Assembly (NCBI RefSeq): GCF_041916975.1
Contig: NZ_JAYRYK010000001.1
Span: 682,001 to 746,000, forward strand
Reading direction: 5' to 3'
Origin: Sphingosinicella sp041916975
GTDB lineage: Bacteria > Pseudomonadota > Alphaproteobacteria > Sphingomonadales > Sphingomonadaceae
DNA: 64,000 bases
The notes below the pieces were generated by a model. That model saw only the letters and a list, made by a program, of their open reading frames with translations. It had not been told where the DNA came from and did no database searches. Below are positions 25,287-34,135 of this stretch, one piece after another (position 1 is the stretch's first letter; each line of letters starts with the position of its first letter). The translations under genes were made by a program, and so were the position numbers.

Positions 25287-26798
25287 CTATGATTTTTCGA
25301 CAGCAAACACTGCTGTAAGTCCCATTGCCGCCGCCAAAGCTTCGTGCCTGCGGGCAACAGCCTCTGCATAAAGCGGCTGGTAGCGAGGGGTCAGCGTCAG
25401 GATGAGTTGGCCGTTTTCCCGGTAGACGCGGCTCTTTTCGAGCGGGCGGGCCGTACCTGCCGTGAGACGCTGACCGAGCCTGAGCGCGAGCCCCCATTTG
25501 AAGGCGCGGTTCAGTTCCTCGCGCGACGCGAGCCGGGGCAGGTCGGCGATCGCCGGATCGTTCGCCGAGCCGCCATAGGCCGCGAACAGCGCCGTGCCGA
25601 GCAGCGCGCGCTCACGTCCGTCGATCCCGACCCAGTTGCCGTGGAGCGCCAGCTCCAGCCCCCGCTCCGCGCGGAAATCCGGGTGCGCGCGCCATGCCGT
25701 GTCCGCAAGCACGCAGGCGACGAGTCGCAGCCGCGTGTGATCGGGCGCTTCCGGCGCGAACATGCCGTTCATCCATTCCATCAGCGCTTCGGCGTGGAGC
25801 GGGAAGCGACCCTGAATCGCGGCCTCCTGCTTCGCGGCGGAGACGAGCGGGTCTTCCTTCTGAATGTCCTTCGGCAGGTCCGCGTAGAGGATACCTTCGC
25901 GAATACCATAGGACGAGGCGATGACGCCGCTGCTTCCGAGTCGCTTCACGACGGCGCGGAGCAGGAGCGCAGCGCCGGGAAGCTGCGGAATACGCGCCGA
26001 GGACAGGCGCGGGATCGCGCGCAGGCGCTTGGGGCTGAGGTTCGGCAGCGCGCGCGCCATGTGGTCGATTCCGGCGATATCCATCGCATACTGGTGGACG
26101 ACCGGCAGCGGATAGTCGGCGAGATGCATGTGAAGCTGCGCGAGCGCGCGCCACGAGCCACCGACCATGTAGAAGGGAAGCCCCTTCCCCTGCCCCGCCC
26201 ACTTCACCTCGGCGAGCGCTTTCTTCACCAGCCCCGCCAGCGAGCGCCCGCCTATTTTGCGCGCGGCATCAAGCTTCAGTGCGCCGATGGGCAACGACAG
26301 ATGGCTGTGCGGCTTGCCCTTCTTCACGCGGACGAGTTCAAGGCTGCCGCCGCCGAGATCGCCAACGACACCATCGGCATTCGGGATACCGGCGATCACG
26401 CCGTAGGCGGCAAGCCGCGCCTCCTCTGCGCCGCTCAGTATGCGCACATCGAGCGCACAGCGCTTCTTCGCCATTTCAAGGAAGGCATCGCGGTTCCTGG
26501 CATCGCGCACCGCTGCTGTCGCGAAGGCGTGAAGGCGATCGACGTTCATGTCATCGCATAGCAGACGAAAGCGTGTGAGCGCGGCGCGCGCGGTTTCCAG
26601 CCCCTCGGGCGTGATCGCGCCGGTATCGGCGACACCCCGGCCGAGCCCGGCCATCACCTTCTCGTTGAACAGCACCAGCGGCGTGCGCCGGTCGCCGCGA
26701 AAGGCGACAAGGCGAATCGAGTTCGAGCCGATGTCGATGACGGCGTTGACCGGAATATCCCCGGCCCGACGGCGGTCTTTCGTCGCGCTCAGCGCCAT
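25287..26798 (-). CDS. ppx: Ppx/GppA family exopolyphosphatase
   Basis: Hydrolyses terminal phosphates of polyphosphate and possibly pppGpp. The 503-residue protein has the ASKHA phosphate motifs VIDIGSNSIRLVAF, ATAAVRDARNRDAFLEMA and VGDLGGGSLELV, and a C-terminal HD-like helical region (PLHAEALMEWMNGMFAPE, then LVACVLADTAWRAHPDFR). I favour ATG 26798 (MALSATKDRRRAG), which has AGGGGC upstream; a GTG at 26861, six bases after the ppk1 stop, would add 21 residues but has no ribosome-binding sequence. It is the last gene of the DUF2066-perM-hda-ppk1-ppx operon. Confidence 0.92.
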   Translation of the reverse strand: MALSATKDRRRAGDIPVNAVIDIGSNSIRLVAFRGDRRTPLVLFNEKVMAGLGRGVADTGAITPEGLETARAALTRFRLLCDDMNVDRLHAFATAAVRDARNRDAFLEMAKKRCALDVRILSGAEEARLAAYGVIAGIPNADGVVGDLGGGSLELVRVKKGKPHSHLSLPIGALKLDAARKIGGRSLAGLVKKALAEVKWAGQGKGLPFYMVGGSWRALAQLHMHLADYPLPVVHQYAMDIAGIDHMARALPNLSPKRLRAIPRLSSARIPQLPGAALLLRAVVKRLGSSGVIASSYGIREGILYADLPKDIQKEDPLVSAAKQEAAIQGRFPLHAEALMEWMNGMFAPEAPDHTRLRLVACVLADTAWRAHPDFRAERGLELALHGNWVGIDGRERALLGTALFAAYGGSANDPAIADLPRLASREELNRAFKWGLALRLGQRLTAGTARPLEKSRVYRENGQLILTLTPRYQPLYAEAVARRHEALAAAMGLTAVFAVEKS

Positions 26799-26867
26799 TC
26801 GTTTGCCCCTGTCGCCGCACCCGTTTGCCGCAATGCGCTCGGCAATAACGGCTGGCTTCACACGAGT

Positions 26868-29030
26868 CTATTCGGCGGCGGCGGCAGGAAGGCCCGCGTC
26901 CGGTTCCGATAGGTAGAGCCGGGGCACGGGGGCGGCCGCCTTGATGGCGGCACCACGACCCGAAAGCGACGGATTCGTCATGAAATAACGGTGCAGATTG
27001 AACGATTCCCCGGGCGAGGCGATGCGTTCATATTTCCCGTCCGGGTGGAGTTCCCACGACTGCTCCGTGTCCTTGAGGTTCGCGAGCATCACCTGATCGA
27101 GGATCTGCGCGTGCACCGTGGGGTTCTCGATCGGCACGAGCAACTCGACGCGGCGGTCGAAGTTGCGCGGCATCCAGTCCGCCGACGAGGTGAAGAGCAG
27201 TGCCTTGCGCGAGGGTAGCGCACTGCCGTTCGCGAAGGCGACGATGCGACTGTGTTCGAGAAAACGCCCGATGATGGAGCGCACGCGGATATTCTCCGAA
27301 AGCCCCCGCACGCCGGGGCGCAGGCAGCAGATGCCGCGGATCACAAGCTCGATGGGAACGCCCGCCGCGCTCGCCTCGTAGAGCTTGTCGATGATCGCCG
27401 GATCGACCAGCGAGTTCATCTTCGCCCAGATGCCACTCGGCCGGCCGCCTTCCGCATTGGCGATTTCCGCGTCGATGAGCGCGGTGAGCTTCTGGCGCAT
27501 CCCCGAAGGCGAAATCGTCATCGCCTCCAGCCCGCGCGGCTCGACGTAGCTCGTCACGTAGTTGAAGATCTGCGCGGCATCGCGGCCGAGCTTCGGGTCC
27601 GCACTGAAAAAGCTGAGATCGGTGTAGATGCGTGCCGTCACCGGGTGATAATTGCCCGTGCCGAGGTGGCAATAGGTACGAAGGCTACCGTTTTCACGGC
27701 GCACGACGAGCGATATCTTGGCGTGCGTCTTCCAGTCGATGAAGCCATAGACGACCTGTACGCCCGCGCGCTCCAGCGCCGCCGCCCACACGAGGTTCTG
27801 CTCCTCGTCGAAACGCGCCTTCAGCTCGACGACCGCGGTCACCGACTTGCCCGCCTCCGCCGCGTCGACGAGTGCGCGGACCACGGCGGACTGCTTGCCG
27901 GCGCGGTAAAGCGTCTGCTTGATCGCGACCACGTCCGGGTCCGCGGCCGCCTGCCGCAGGAAAGCGAGCACGACGTCGAAGCTCTCGTAAGGGTGGTGGA
28001 CGACGATGTCCTTGGCGCGGATCGCTGCGAAACAATCGCCGCCGTATTCGCGGATGCGCTCCGGGAAGCGCGGCGTATAAGGCTCGAACTTGAGGTCCGG
28101 GCGATCCTCCTCGACGAGCTGCGCGAGGTCGGCGACACCGATGATGCCCGTGACCGGGGTCACGTCACGGTCGTCGATGTGGAGCGCATGTTGAACCATC
28201 TGGTGGAGGCGCGGCGGTGTGCCGTCCTCGATCTTCAGGCGGATCACGCGGCCGCGCCGGCGGCGCTTGATCGCGGTCTGGAAGAAGCGGACGAGGTCTT
28301 CGGCTTCTTCCTCCACCTCGATGTCGCTGTCGCGGATCACACGGAACACACCGTCGCCCATGATCTTGAAGTTCGGGAACAGGTCATCGGCGAAGATGCG
28401 CACCACGTTCTCGAGCGCGATGTAGCGCGCCTGCGCGCCCGGCAGGCGTACGAAACGCGCGAGCGGCGCCGGCATCATCACCAGCGCAAGCAGCTCCTCG
28501 CCATCCGATTCGCGTTTCAGCTCCATGGTGAGCGCGAGGCCGCGGTTGGGGATGAAGGGAAACGGGTGCGCCGGATCGATCGCCTGCGGCGTCAACACGG
28601 GGAAAATCTGCTCACGGAAATAGGTTTCCAGCCATCTCTCGTCTTCAGGCGACAGCTCGGGGCCTTTGAGGACGTGAAAGCCCGCAACCGCAAGCTCGCT
28701 GGAAAGCGCGCGCCACACGTTCTGCTGCTGGCGCATCAGCGCATCTGCGCGATCCGTAACGGCGGCAAGCTGCTGCGCGGGCGTCGCGCCGTCGGGGCTG
28801 CGAAGCTCGACCCCCTCTTCCACCTGTCCGTGCAGACCCGCCACGCGGACCATGTAGAACTCGTCGAGATTGGCGCCGGAGATTGACAGGAAACGCAGGC
28901 GTTCGAGCAGCGGATGGCGGACGTTTTCCGCCTCTTCGAGCACGCGGGCATTGAATGCCAGCCACGAAAGCTCACGGTTGAAGTACCGCGCGTTGCCGTT
29001 CCCGACCGCCTTGATGTTACGTTTCGCCAC
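26868..29030 (-). CDS. ppk1: Polyphosphate kinase 1
   Basis: Makes long-chain polyphosphate from ATP, reversibly, at the membrane. The 720-residue protein is full length. Landmarks are YFNRELSWLAFNARVLEEA at the N-terminus, KQTLYRAGKQSAVVRALVDA, the phospho-histidine motif THAKISLVVRRENG, and the second active-site segment TGNYHPVTARIYTDLSFFSA. I choose GTG 29030 (VAKRNIKAVG) because GGAAG precedes it; this overlaps the hda stop by 14 bp and predicts coupled translation. An in-frame TTG at 29057 lies further inside hda. ppx follows directly, so synthesis and breakdown enzymes share a transcript. Confidence 0.94.
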   Translation of the reverse strand: MAKRNIKAVGNGNARYFNRELSWLAFNARVLEEAENVRHPLLERLRFLSISGANLDEFYMVRVAGLHGQVEEGVELRSPDGATPAQQLAAVTDRADALMRQQQNVWRALSSELAVAGFHVLKGPELSPEDERWLETYFREQIFPVLTPQAIDPAHPFPFIPNRGLALTMELKRESDGEELLALVMMPAPLARFVRLPGAQARYIALENVVRIFADDLFPNFKIMGDGVFRVIRDSDIEVEEEAEDLVRFFQTAIKRRRRGRVIRLKIEDGTPPRLHQMVQHALHIDDRDVTPVTGIIGVADLAQLVEEDRPDLKFEPYTPRFPERIREYGGDCFAAIRAKDIVVHHPYESFDVVLAFLRQAAADPDVVAIKQTLYRAGKQSAVVRALVDAAEAGKSVTAVVELKARFDEEQNLVWAAALERAGVQVVYGFIDWKTHAKISLVVRRENGSLRTYCHLGTGNYHPVTARIYTDLSFFSADPKLGRDAAQIFNYVTSYVEPRGLEAMTISPSGMRQKLTALIDAEIANAEGGRPSGIWAKMNSLVDPAIIDKLYEASAAGVPIELVIRGICCLRPGVRGLSENIRVRSIIGRFLEHSRIVAFANGSALPSRKALLFTSSADWMPRNFDRRVELLVPIENPTVHAQILDQVMLANLKDTEQSWELHPDGKYERIASPGESFNLHRYFMTNPSLSGRGAAIKAAAPVPRLYLSEPDAGLPAAAAE

Positions 29031-29652
29031 TTTCGCTTCCGTCCGCCGTATCGCCAAGCAGCAGCGCCGCGCGCACCAGCGGCACGGTCACGGCGCGCTG
29101 CCCCGCAAGAGCGGCGGCGTCGATCGCGGCGACAGCGGATGCGGCGGCGGCAAAGCTGCGTTCGATCCGTTGTACCATATACTCTATGACAATTGGTGAA
29201 ACGCGCAGGCCACGTTCGCGAAAAGATTTTGCAACGATTTCGGCAAGCAGCGCGTCGTCGGGGGCATCGATATGGATGATCCCCGCCGCACCGAGGCGAG
29301 AGGCAAGATCGGGCAGCCGCACATTCCATTCGCCGGGCGACGTCCGCGCCGCGACGAGCAGCGCGGGACCACCTGCCTGCGCGGCGTTCCACGCATGGAA
29401 CATTGCATTTTCGTCACGGCCGGGCGCGTCGGTATCGTCGAAAATGCGCACAGCGCCGGGATGCCGCCCCGCGAAAAGCCGCAACAGGTGGCTCTTGCCC
29501 GAGCCTTCGGGGCCGACGACGATCAGCGTATGCGACGGCCAATCCGGCCAGCGGTCGAGCATCGCAACCGCAGCAGCATTCGCCTCCGAAATGTAGAAAT
29601 CCGCTTCCCCGTCGGCCGACCGGTATTCGAGTGGCAGCGCGAACTGGCTCAT
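29017..29652 (-). CDS. hda: Hda-like DnaA-inactivating AAA+ protein
   Basis: Short DnaA-like protein that, with the DNA-loaded sliding clamp, promotes hydrolysis of DnaA-bound ATP and limits replication initiation. The 211-residue product has SQFALPLEYRSADGEADFYI at its N-terminus, Walker A in VGPEGSGKSHLLRLFAG, and the AAA+ lid region, but no DnaA-box binding domain, which is the Hda layout. The N-terminal QFALPL resembles a clamp-binding motif. Start ATG 29652 overlaps the perM stop in ATGA. Its end overlaps ppk1 by 14 bp. Confidence 0.88.
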   Translation of the reverse strand: MSQFALPLEYRSADGEADFYISEANAAAVAMLDRWPDWPSHTLIVVGPEGSGKSHLLRLFAGRHPGAVRIFDDTDAPGRDENAMFHAWNAAQAGGPALLVAARTSPGEWNVRLPDLASRLGAAGIIHIDAPDDALLAEIVAKSFRERGLRVSPIVIEYMVQRIERSFAAAASAVAAIDAAALAGQRAVTVPLVRAALLLGDTADGSESGET

Positions 29653-30743
29653 GCGGAAAGGGTCACGTCCTCTGGCGGCGACTCGTCGTCCAGAAAGAGC
29701 GGGCTTTTCAGATACTCGCCGAGCAGCCAGCGCATGACGACGCCGAGAACCGCGGCGACCGGCACAGCCAGGAACACGCCGAGGATGCCCAGCAGTTCGC
29801 CGCCCGCGAACACCGCGAACAGCACCCACAGCGGATGAAGCCCGATGCGGTTGCCGATCAGGTTCGGCGTCAGCACGGTACTTTCCAGAAGCTGCCCGAC
29901 GAAGAAGATGCCCACGATGAGGCCAAGGTGCAGCACGTCCGGCCCCCACTGGCCGAGACCGACGAGCAGCCCAAGCCCCACCGAGACGACGACGCCGAGA
30001 TAAGGCACGAAGCCGAGCACACCCGCGAGCGTGCCGAGCACGAGCGCGTAGTTGAGGCCGATCAGGCTCCAGCCCACCGAGTAGAAGATCGCAAGCGACA
30101 GGCAAACAAGCGACTGGCCGCGCACGAAGCCAGCCAGCGCGGCATCCGATTCGCCGAGCAACCGGCGGATCGTGCCCGCACAGCGCGATGGCCACCACGC
30201 GTTGATACGTGTCGTCAGCGCATCGTAATCGCGCAGCGCATAGAAGGCGACGACAGGCATCATCACGAACAGCGCGAGCAGGTTGAAGACCGCAAGGCCG
30301 CGGCTGAGGATGCCGCTCGCAAGCGTGCTGAGCCACGCTGCGGCGCGGTGCATCAGGTCGTTGCTGAGCGTTTCTATCGCAACAACGTCGCCAGCCGCAT
30401 CCGAAAGGCGCTCGACCAGAGGTCCAAGCGACTGAATGAGTTGCGGCAGGTTCTGCACAAGTTGCTGGAACTGCGCAGCCACGAGCGGCGCCATCGCGAG
30501 GATCAGCAGCGCGAACACGCCGAAGAAGCCCACGAGGATCAGCATCGCCGCCACCCAGCGCGGAACACCGCGCTGCTCCAGCCTGTCCGCCACCGGGTCG
30601 AGCAGGTAGGCAATGACAAGCCCGGCGATGAACGGTCCGAGCACGCCGCGTGTCGCATAGGCGAACCACAGGATGATCGCGGCGACGAGAATCCAGCGGA
30701 TCGGAATTCGCCGCCGACCGCCGAGGACGGCGCCCTCACTCAC
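29649..30743 (-). CDS. perM: AI-2E family transporter (PerM/TqsA-like permease)
   Basis: Inner-membrane protein of the AI-2E transporter (UPF0118) family, whose members export autoinducer-2, ions or other solutes; the substrate here is unknown. The 364-residue protein has about eight hydrophobic segments, including WILVAAIILWFAYATRGVLG, VLGFVPYLGVVVSVGLGLLV and LLGILGVFLAVPVAAVLGVV, and the family motif LVCLSLAIFYSVGWSLIGLN. Start is GTG 30743, overlapping the upstream stop in GTGA. The open frame extends further upstream but that part is Arg-rich and covers the DUF2066 gene in another frame, so it is not coding. hda follows with a 4-bp overlap. Confidence 0.88.
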   Translation of the reverse strand: MSEGAVLGGRRRIPIRWILVAAIILWFAYATRGVLGPFIAGLVIAYLLDPVADRLEQRGVPRWVAAMLILVGFFGVFALLILAMAPLVAAQFQQLVQNLPQLIQSLGPLVERLSDAAGDVVAIETLSNDLMHRAAAWLSTLASGILSRGLAVFNLLALFVMMPVVAFYALRDYDALTTRINAWWPSRCAGTIRRLLGESDAALAGFVRGQSLVCLSLAIFYSVGWSLIGLNYALVLGTLAGVLGFVPYLGVVVSVGLGLLVGLGQWGPDVLHLGLIVGIFFVGQLLESTVLTPNLIGNRIGLHPLWVLFAVFAGGELLGILGVFLAVPVAAVLGVVMRWLLGEYLKSPLFLDDESPPEDVTLSA

Positions 30744-32041
30744 CGTTCGTTCTCCGAGGGCATCAGGTCGCGCGGTCCGTCGCTTTCGGTGACGGCATCG
30801 TCGGCGACCGGCAGCGACGGCAGCGCGACCGCAGGGCGCGGCAGCGGCGCCTCGCCTTCCGCGCGGCGGCGAAGCTGGCTGCCATCGAGACGCCAGCCGC
30901 GCTGATCGAGCGCGTAGCGAAGCATCGCGTAATCGACCGTGTGATTGATGCGCACCTGCGACATGCCACCGATCGAAAGCCCGAGCAGCGTGACGCCGTC
31001 CACCTCGGGCACGCCGCCGAGCGCGGCCTCGATCGCATTCCAACTCGCTGCATCGGGCGTCGCGACACTGACGGTGGTGCCCATCGAACCCAGCGATTCC
31101 GCCGGATCGAGCAGCGGCGATACAGAAACCGGTTCCAGCGCCAGTGTCAAAGTCGGGTCGGCGCGCAGCACGCCGGACTGAAGCGCGCGCGCATAAGCGG
31201 AATCGATCCGCCGCACGGCGGTGTCGAGCATCGCATCAAGCTCGCCCGCGGCCCCGGCGCGCAGACGGAACCGTGTCAGCACGGCCGAATCCGGCCCATG
31301 CCTGGCAAGGAAGGTGCCGACGATAGGCCCGCCCGGATAGGTGCGGTCGAGCCAGGCCTCCGCCACCAGAACATTCTCCGCACCATAACGCGACAGGATC
31401 GAGCGCCAGAGGCCGCGGTTGTCGCGCCGCGCCTGCCAGCCGGTGAGCAGCATCGCGTCGGACGCGCTGCCACCAGCGCGGACATAGGAAATCGGGCTCG
31501 AATCCGTGCCGAAGCGTGACCACGCCTGCAGCCACGGCGAGCGGCCTTCATAAACCGAGGTCACACCGCCGTCCGCGAGCACCGGCAGCAACAGCATCGG
31601 CGCGGATTGCAACACGCGCGCGTTCGCAGGCAGCCGCTCCCCGGCGCGGACACGGTCGAACACGACGCCGAGCTTGCCGACGTAGCGCTTGTCGGAAAAA
31701 TGCTCGCTCTGAACCTCGACGCCGCTCACCATCCCCTCGATCGCGCTGTCGGGCAGCTTGGGCGCGCCCGAGGCGGCAACGCCCGTCATCCGCGCATAAA
31801 GCTGCGGCCACGCCTGCCGCGCCGCCTCGCGGAACGCGGCGACACGCGCAGCTTCCGCAGAGCCCGCAACCACATCGACATCGATATCGCTGACGAGAAA
31901 CGCGCTGCCCCCGGCTGCGGGCGCTTCAGCGGGCGCTTCTGGGCGATCGCCATCCTGCGCAAGCAGCGGCACCGCGACGGCCGCCGCAAGCGCCGCAAGC
32001 GCGGCCGCCATCCATCCGTTGAGCTTGCGTTTGAAGGTCAC
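30740..32041 (-). CDS. DUF2066 domain exported protein
   Basis: 433-residue protein with a signal peptide or N-terminal anchor (NGWMAAALAALAAAVAVPLL to AQDGD), an Ala/Pro/Glu linker and the DUF2066 domain: AFLVSDIDVDVVAGSAEAAR, VAAFREAARQAWPQLYARM, then FSDKRYVGKLGVVFDR. The second half has repeated beta-type segments of no known family (SVSVSPLLDP, VDGVTLLGLSIGGMSQVRI). It probably acts in the periplasm; function is unknown. First gene of the perM-hda-ppk1-ppx operon, divergent from purM with about 70 bp between. Confidence 0.8.
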   Translation of the reverse strand: MTFKRKLNGWMAAALAALAAAVAVPLLAQDGDRPEAPAEAPAAGGSAFLVSDIDVDVVAGSAEAARVAAFREAARQAWPQLYARMTGVAASGAPKLPDSAIEGMVSGVEVQSEHFSDKRYVGKLGVVFDRVRAGERLPANARVLQSAPMLLLPVLADGGVTSVYEGRSPWLQAWSRFGTDSSPISYVRAGGSASDAMLLTGWQARRDNRGLWRSILSRYGAENVLVAEAWLDRTYPGGPIVGTFLARHGPDSAVLTRFRLRAGAAGELDAMLDTAVRRIDSAYARALQSGVLRADPTLTLALEPVSVSPLLDPAESLGSMGTTVSVATPDAASWNAIEAALGGVPEVDGVTLLGLSIGGMSQVRINHTVDYAMLRYALDQRGWRLDGSQLRRRAEGEAPLPRPAVALPSLPVADDAVTESDGPRDLMPSENER

Positions 32042-32111
32042 GGCGCCTCTATGCCAAACGCGGCGCGAATTGGGAGTCGAATATTTCTCGCTTCGGCGCT
32101 ATGGCCGCGCG

Positions 32112-33206
32112 ATGACCACGGGCAAATCGTACAGCTACGCCGACGCAGGCGTCTCCATCGCCGCCGGAAACACCTTCGTGAAGGCGATCTCCTCGCTGGT
32201 GAAGGCGACGGCGCGTCCCGGCGCGGACGCCGAAATCGGCGGCTTCGGCGCGTTCTTCGATCCGAAGGCCGCCGGGTTCAACGATCCGCTGCTCGTTGCG
32301 GCGACCGACGGTGTCGGCACCAAGCTGAAACTCGCCATCGATACAGGTAAGCACGACACAGTCGGCATCGATCTTGTCGCGATGTGCGTGAACGACCTCG
32401 TCGTGCAGGGCGCCGAGCCCTTGTTTTTCCTCGATTATTTCGCGACCGGAAAGCTGGAGCAAGGCGTCGCTTCGGCTGTCGTTGCCGGTATCGCCGAAGG
32501 CTGCCGCATCGCCGGCTGCGCGCTCATCGGCGGCGAGACCGCCGAGATGCCGGGCATGTACGGCGCTGGCGACTACGACCTCGCCGGCTTTTCCGTAGGC
32601 GCCGTCGAACGCGGCCAGCAGCTGACCGGCGAGCGCGTCGCGCACGGCGACGTGCTGCTCGGCATCGCATCCTCAGGCTTCCATTCGAACGGCTATTCGC
32701 TCGTCCGCCGCATCGTTACCGACAAGGGCCACGCGCTGGACGCCCCCGCCCCGTTCGACACATCGCGCCCTCTCGGCGAAGCGCTCCTCACGCCCACGCG
32801 CATCTATGTGAAGCCGCTGCTCCCGGAAATCCGCGCGGGCCGCATCAAGGCGCTCGCGCACATCACCGGCGGAGGGCTCCTCGAAAACGTGCCGCGCGTG
32901 CTGCCGAAGGGCGCACACGCCCGCATCGACACGGCTGCATGGGCGCTTCCGCCTGCGTTCGCGTGGCTCCAGCATGAAGGCAACATCGCCGCCGGAGAAA
33001 TGGCGCGCACGTTCAACTGCGGCATCGGCATGGTCGCGGTGGTTGCATCGGCGGACGTCGAAGCGACGCTCGGCGCACTCGCTGCTGCCGGGGAAACCGC
33101 ATACGTGATCGGTGCGATCGATGCGGGGGAAACCGGCTGCACTGTCGTCGGCGACGCAGAAACGTGGGGCAGCCGCGAGGCTTGGGAAGCCGTGCATGTC
33201 GCCTAA
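32112..33206 (+). CDS. purM: Phosphoribosylformylglycinamidine cyclo-ligase
   Basis: Makes aminoimidazole ribonucleotide in purine synthesis, using ATP. The 364-residue protein starts MTTGKSYSYADAGVSIAAGN, the usual PurM N-terminus, and has DGVGTKLKLA, GIDLVAMCVNDLVVQGAEPL, LIGGETAEMPGMY and HITGGGLLENVPRVLP. Start ATG 32112 is set by this match. The stop overlaps purN by 11 bp. purM and purN together with two smaller genes form a rightward operon. Confidence 0.96.
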   Translation: MTTGKSYSYADAGVSIAAGNTFVKAISSLVKATARPGADAEIGGFGAFFDPKAAGFNDPLLVAATDGVGTKLKLAIDTGKHDTVGIDLVAMCVNDLVVQGAEPLFFLDYFATGKLEQGVASAVVAGIAEGCRIAGCALIGGETAEMPGMYGAGDYDLAGFSVGAVERGQQLTGERVAHGDVLLGIASSGFHSNGYSLVRRIVTDKGHALDAPAPFDTSRPLGEALLTPTRIYVKPLLPEIRAGRIKALAHITGGGLLENVPRVLPKGAHARIDTAAWALPPAFAWLQHEGNIAAGEMARTFNCGIGMVAVVASADVEATLGALAAAGETAYVIGAIDAGETGCTVVGDAETWGSREAWEAVHVA

Positions 33207-33792
33207 ACTCCGCGTCGGGGTGATGATCTCCGGCCGCGGCAGCAACATGGCTTCGATCCTTGCCGCCGCCGAGGCGCAGGACTGCCCATACGAGGTCGTC
33301 CTCGTCGCTTCCAACAACCCCGAAGCGGCCGGCCTCAGCTTCGCGGATGAGCGCGGCGTGGCCATTTGGGCACATGATCATCGCGGCATGAAGCGCGCCG
33401 AGTTCGACAGGCTGATCGATGCGGCGCTGCGTGCCGCGAACGTCGAAATGATCGCGCTTGCGGGCTATATGCGGCTGCTTTCGCCCGAATTCGTCGAATC
33501 CTGGAAGGGTCGCATCCTCAACATCCACCCTTCGCTGCTCCCCAAATACAAGGGGCTCGACACGCACGCCCGCGCGATCGAAGCTGGCGATGCCGAGGCC
33601 GGCTGTTCGGTGCACATCGTGACGCCGGAGCTGGACGACGGCCCTGTGGTGGCGCAGGCGCGCGTTCCCGTGCTTGCGGAGGACACGCCGGAAACGCTTG
33701 CAGAGCGCGTGCTGAAAGAGGAACATCGCCTGTATCCCGCAGCGCTTGCGAAGTGTGCCGCCGATGTCCTCCAATCCCGAAGCCCTGCTTGA
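33196..33792 (+). CDS. purN: Phosphoribosylglycinamide formyltransferase
   Basis: Uses 10-formyl-tetrahydrofolate to formylate glycinamide ribonucleotide in purine synthesis. The 198-residue protein has VGVMISGRGSNMASIL at the N-terminus, LAGYMRLLSPEFVESWKGRI, the catalytic NIHPSLLPKYKGLDTHARAI (Asn, His) and the Asp in VTPELDDGPVVAQA. Length and motifs are standard. It overlaps purM by 11 bp and the following YjbR-like gene by 29 bp. Confidence 0.96.
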   Translation: MSPKLRVGVMISGRGSNMASILAAAEAQDCPYEVVLVASNNPEAAGLSFADERGVAIWAHDHRGMKRAEFDRLIDAALRAANVEMIALAGYMRLLSPEFVESWKGRILNIHPSLLPKYKGLDTHARAIEAGDAEAGCSVHIVTPELDDGPVVAQARVPVLAEDTPETLAERVLKEEHRLYPAALAKCAADVLQSRSPA

Positions 33793-34135
33793 AGCCGTCC
33801 GCGCGCGGGCACTCGCCCTGCCCGCCGCCGCCGAAAAACTCTCGCACGGCGCGCCCGGTTTCTACGTCGAGAAAGGCAAGTTCTTCGCCTATTTCAGCGA
33901 CGATCACCACGGCTGCGGCATCACCGCGCTGCTGGTGAAGACGAGCGGCCTTGAAGAACAGGCCATGCTGATCGAGGCCGACCCCGATCTTTACTACCGC
34001 CCGCCCTATCTCGGCCCCTACGGCTGGATCGGCATCCGGCTCGACGAGGGTGAGCCGGACTGGGACCACGTAAACGACTGGCTCATGAAAAGCTGGCGCC
34101 TGTCCGCGCCAAGGAAACTCGCCGATGTCTTCTGA
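33764..34135 (+). CDS. MmcQ/YjbR family protein
   Basis: 123-residue protein of the MmcQ/YjbR (CyaY-like fold) family, some members of which bind DNA. Visible family features are LPAAAEKLSHGAPGFYVEKG, KFFAYFSDDHHG and the end PYGWIGIRLDEGEPDWDHVN, then LMKSWRLSAPRKL. No catalytic residues are known. It starts 29 bp inside purN and its stop overlaps the next gene by 11 bp, so it is part of the purMN transcript, though a link to purine metabolism is not established. Confidence 0.75.
   Translation: MSSNPEALLEAVRARALALPAAAEKLSHGAPGFYVEKGKFFAYFSDDHHGCGITALLVKTSGLEEQAMLIEADPDLYYRPPYLGPYGWIGIRLDEGEPDWDHVNDWLMKSWRLSAPRKLADVF

Noticed and set aside
25168..25371. Small 67-residue open frame between rnd and ppx.
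   Set aside because: It runs into the end of ppx on the opposite strand, has no ribosome-binding site and no motif.
27252..28886. A 544-residue open frame opposite ppk1.
   Set aside because: Shadow of ppk1, which has its active-site motifs.
29653..30669. Apparent 340-residue extension upstream of Hda.
   Set aside because: It overlaps perM in another frame and is Arg/Ala-rich; the Hda family begins at MSQFALPLEY.
30744..31043. Apparent N-terminal extension of the AI-2E transporter.
   Set aside because: It is Arg-rich and out of frame with the DUF2066 gene that occupies the same DNA; the true start is GTG 30743, marked by the GTGA overlap.
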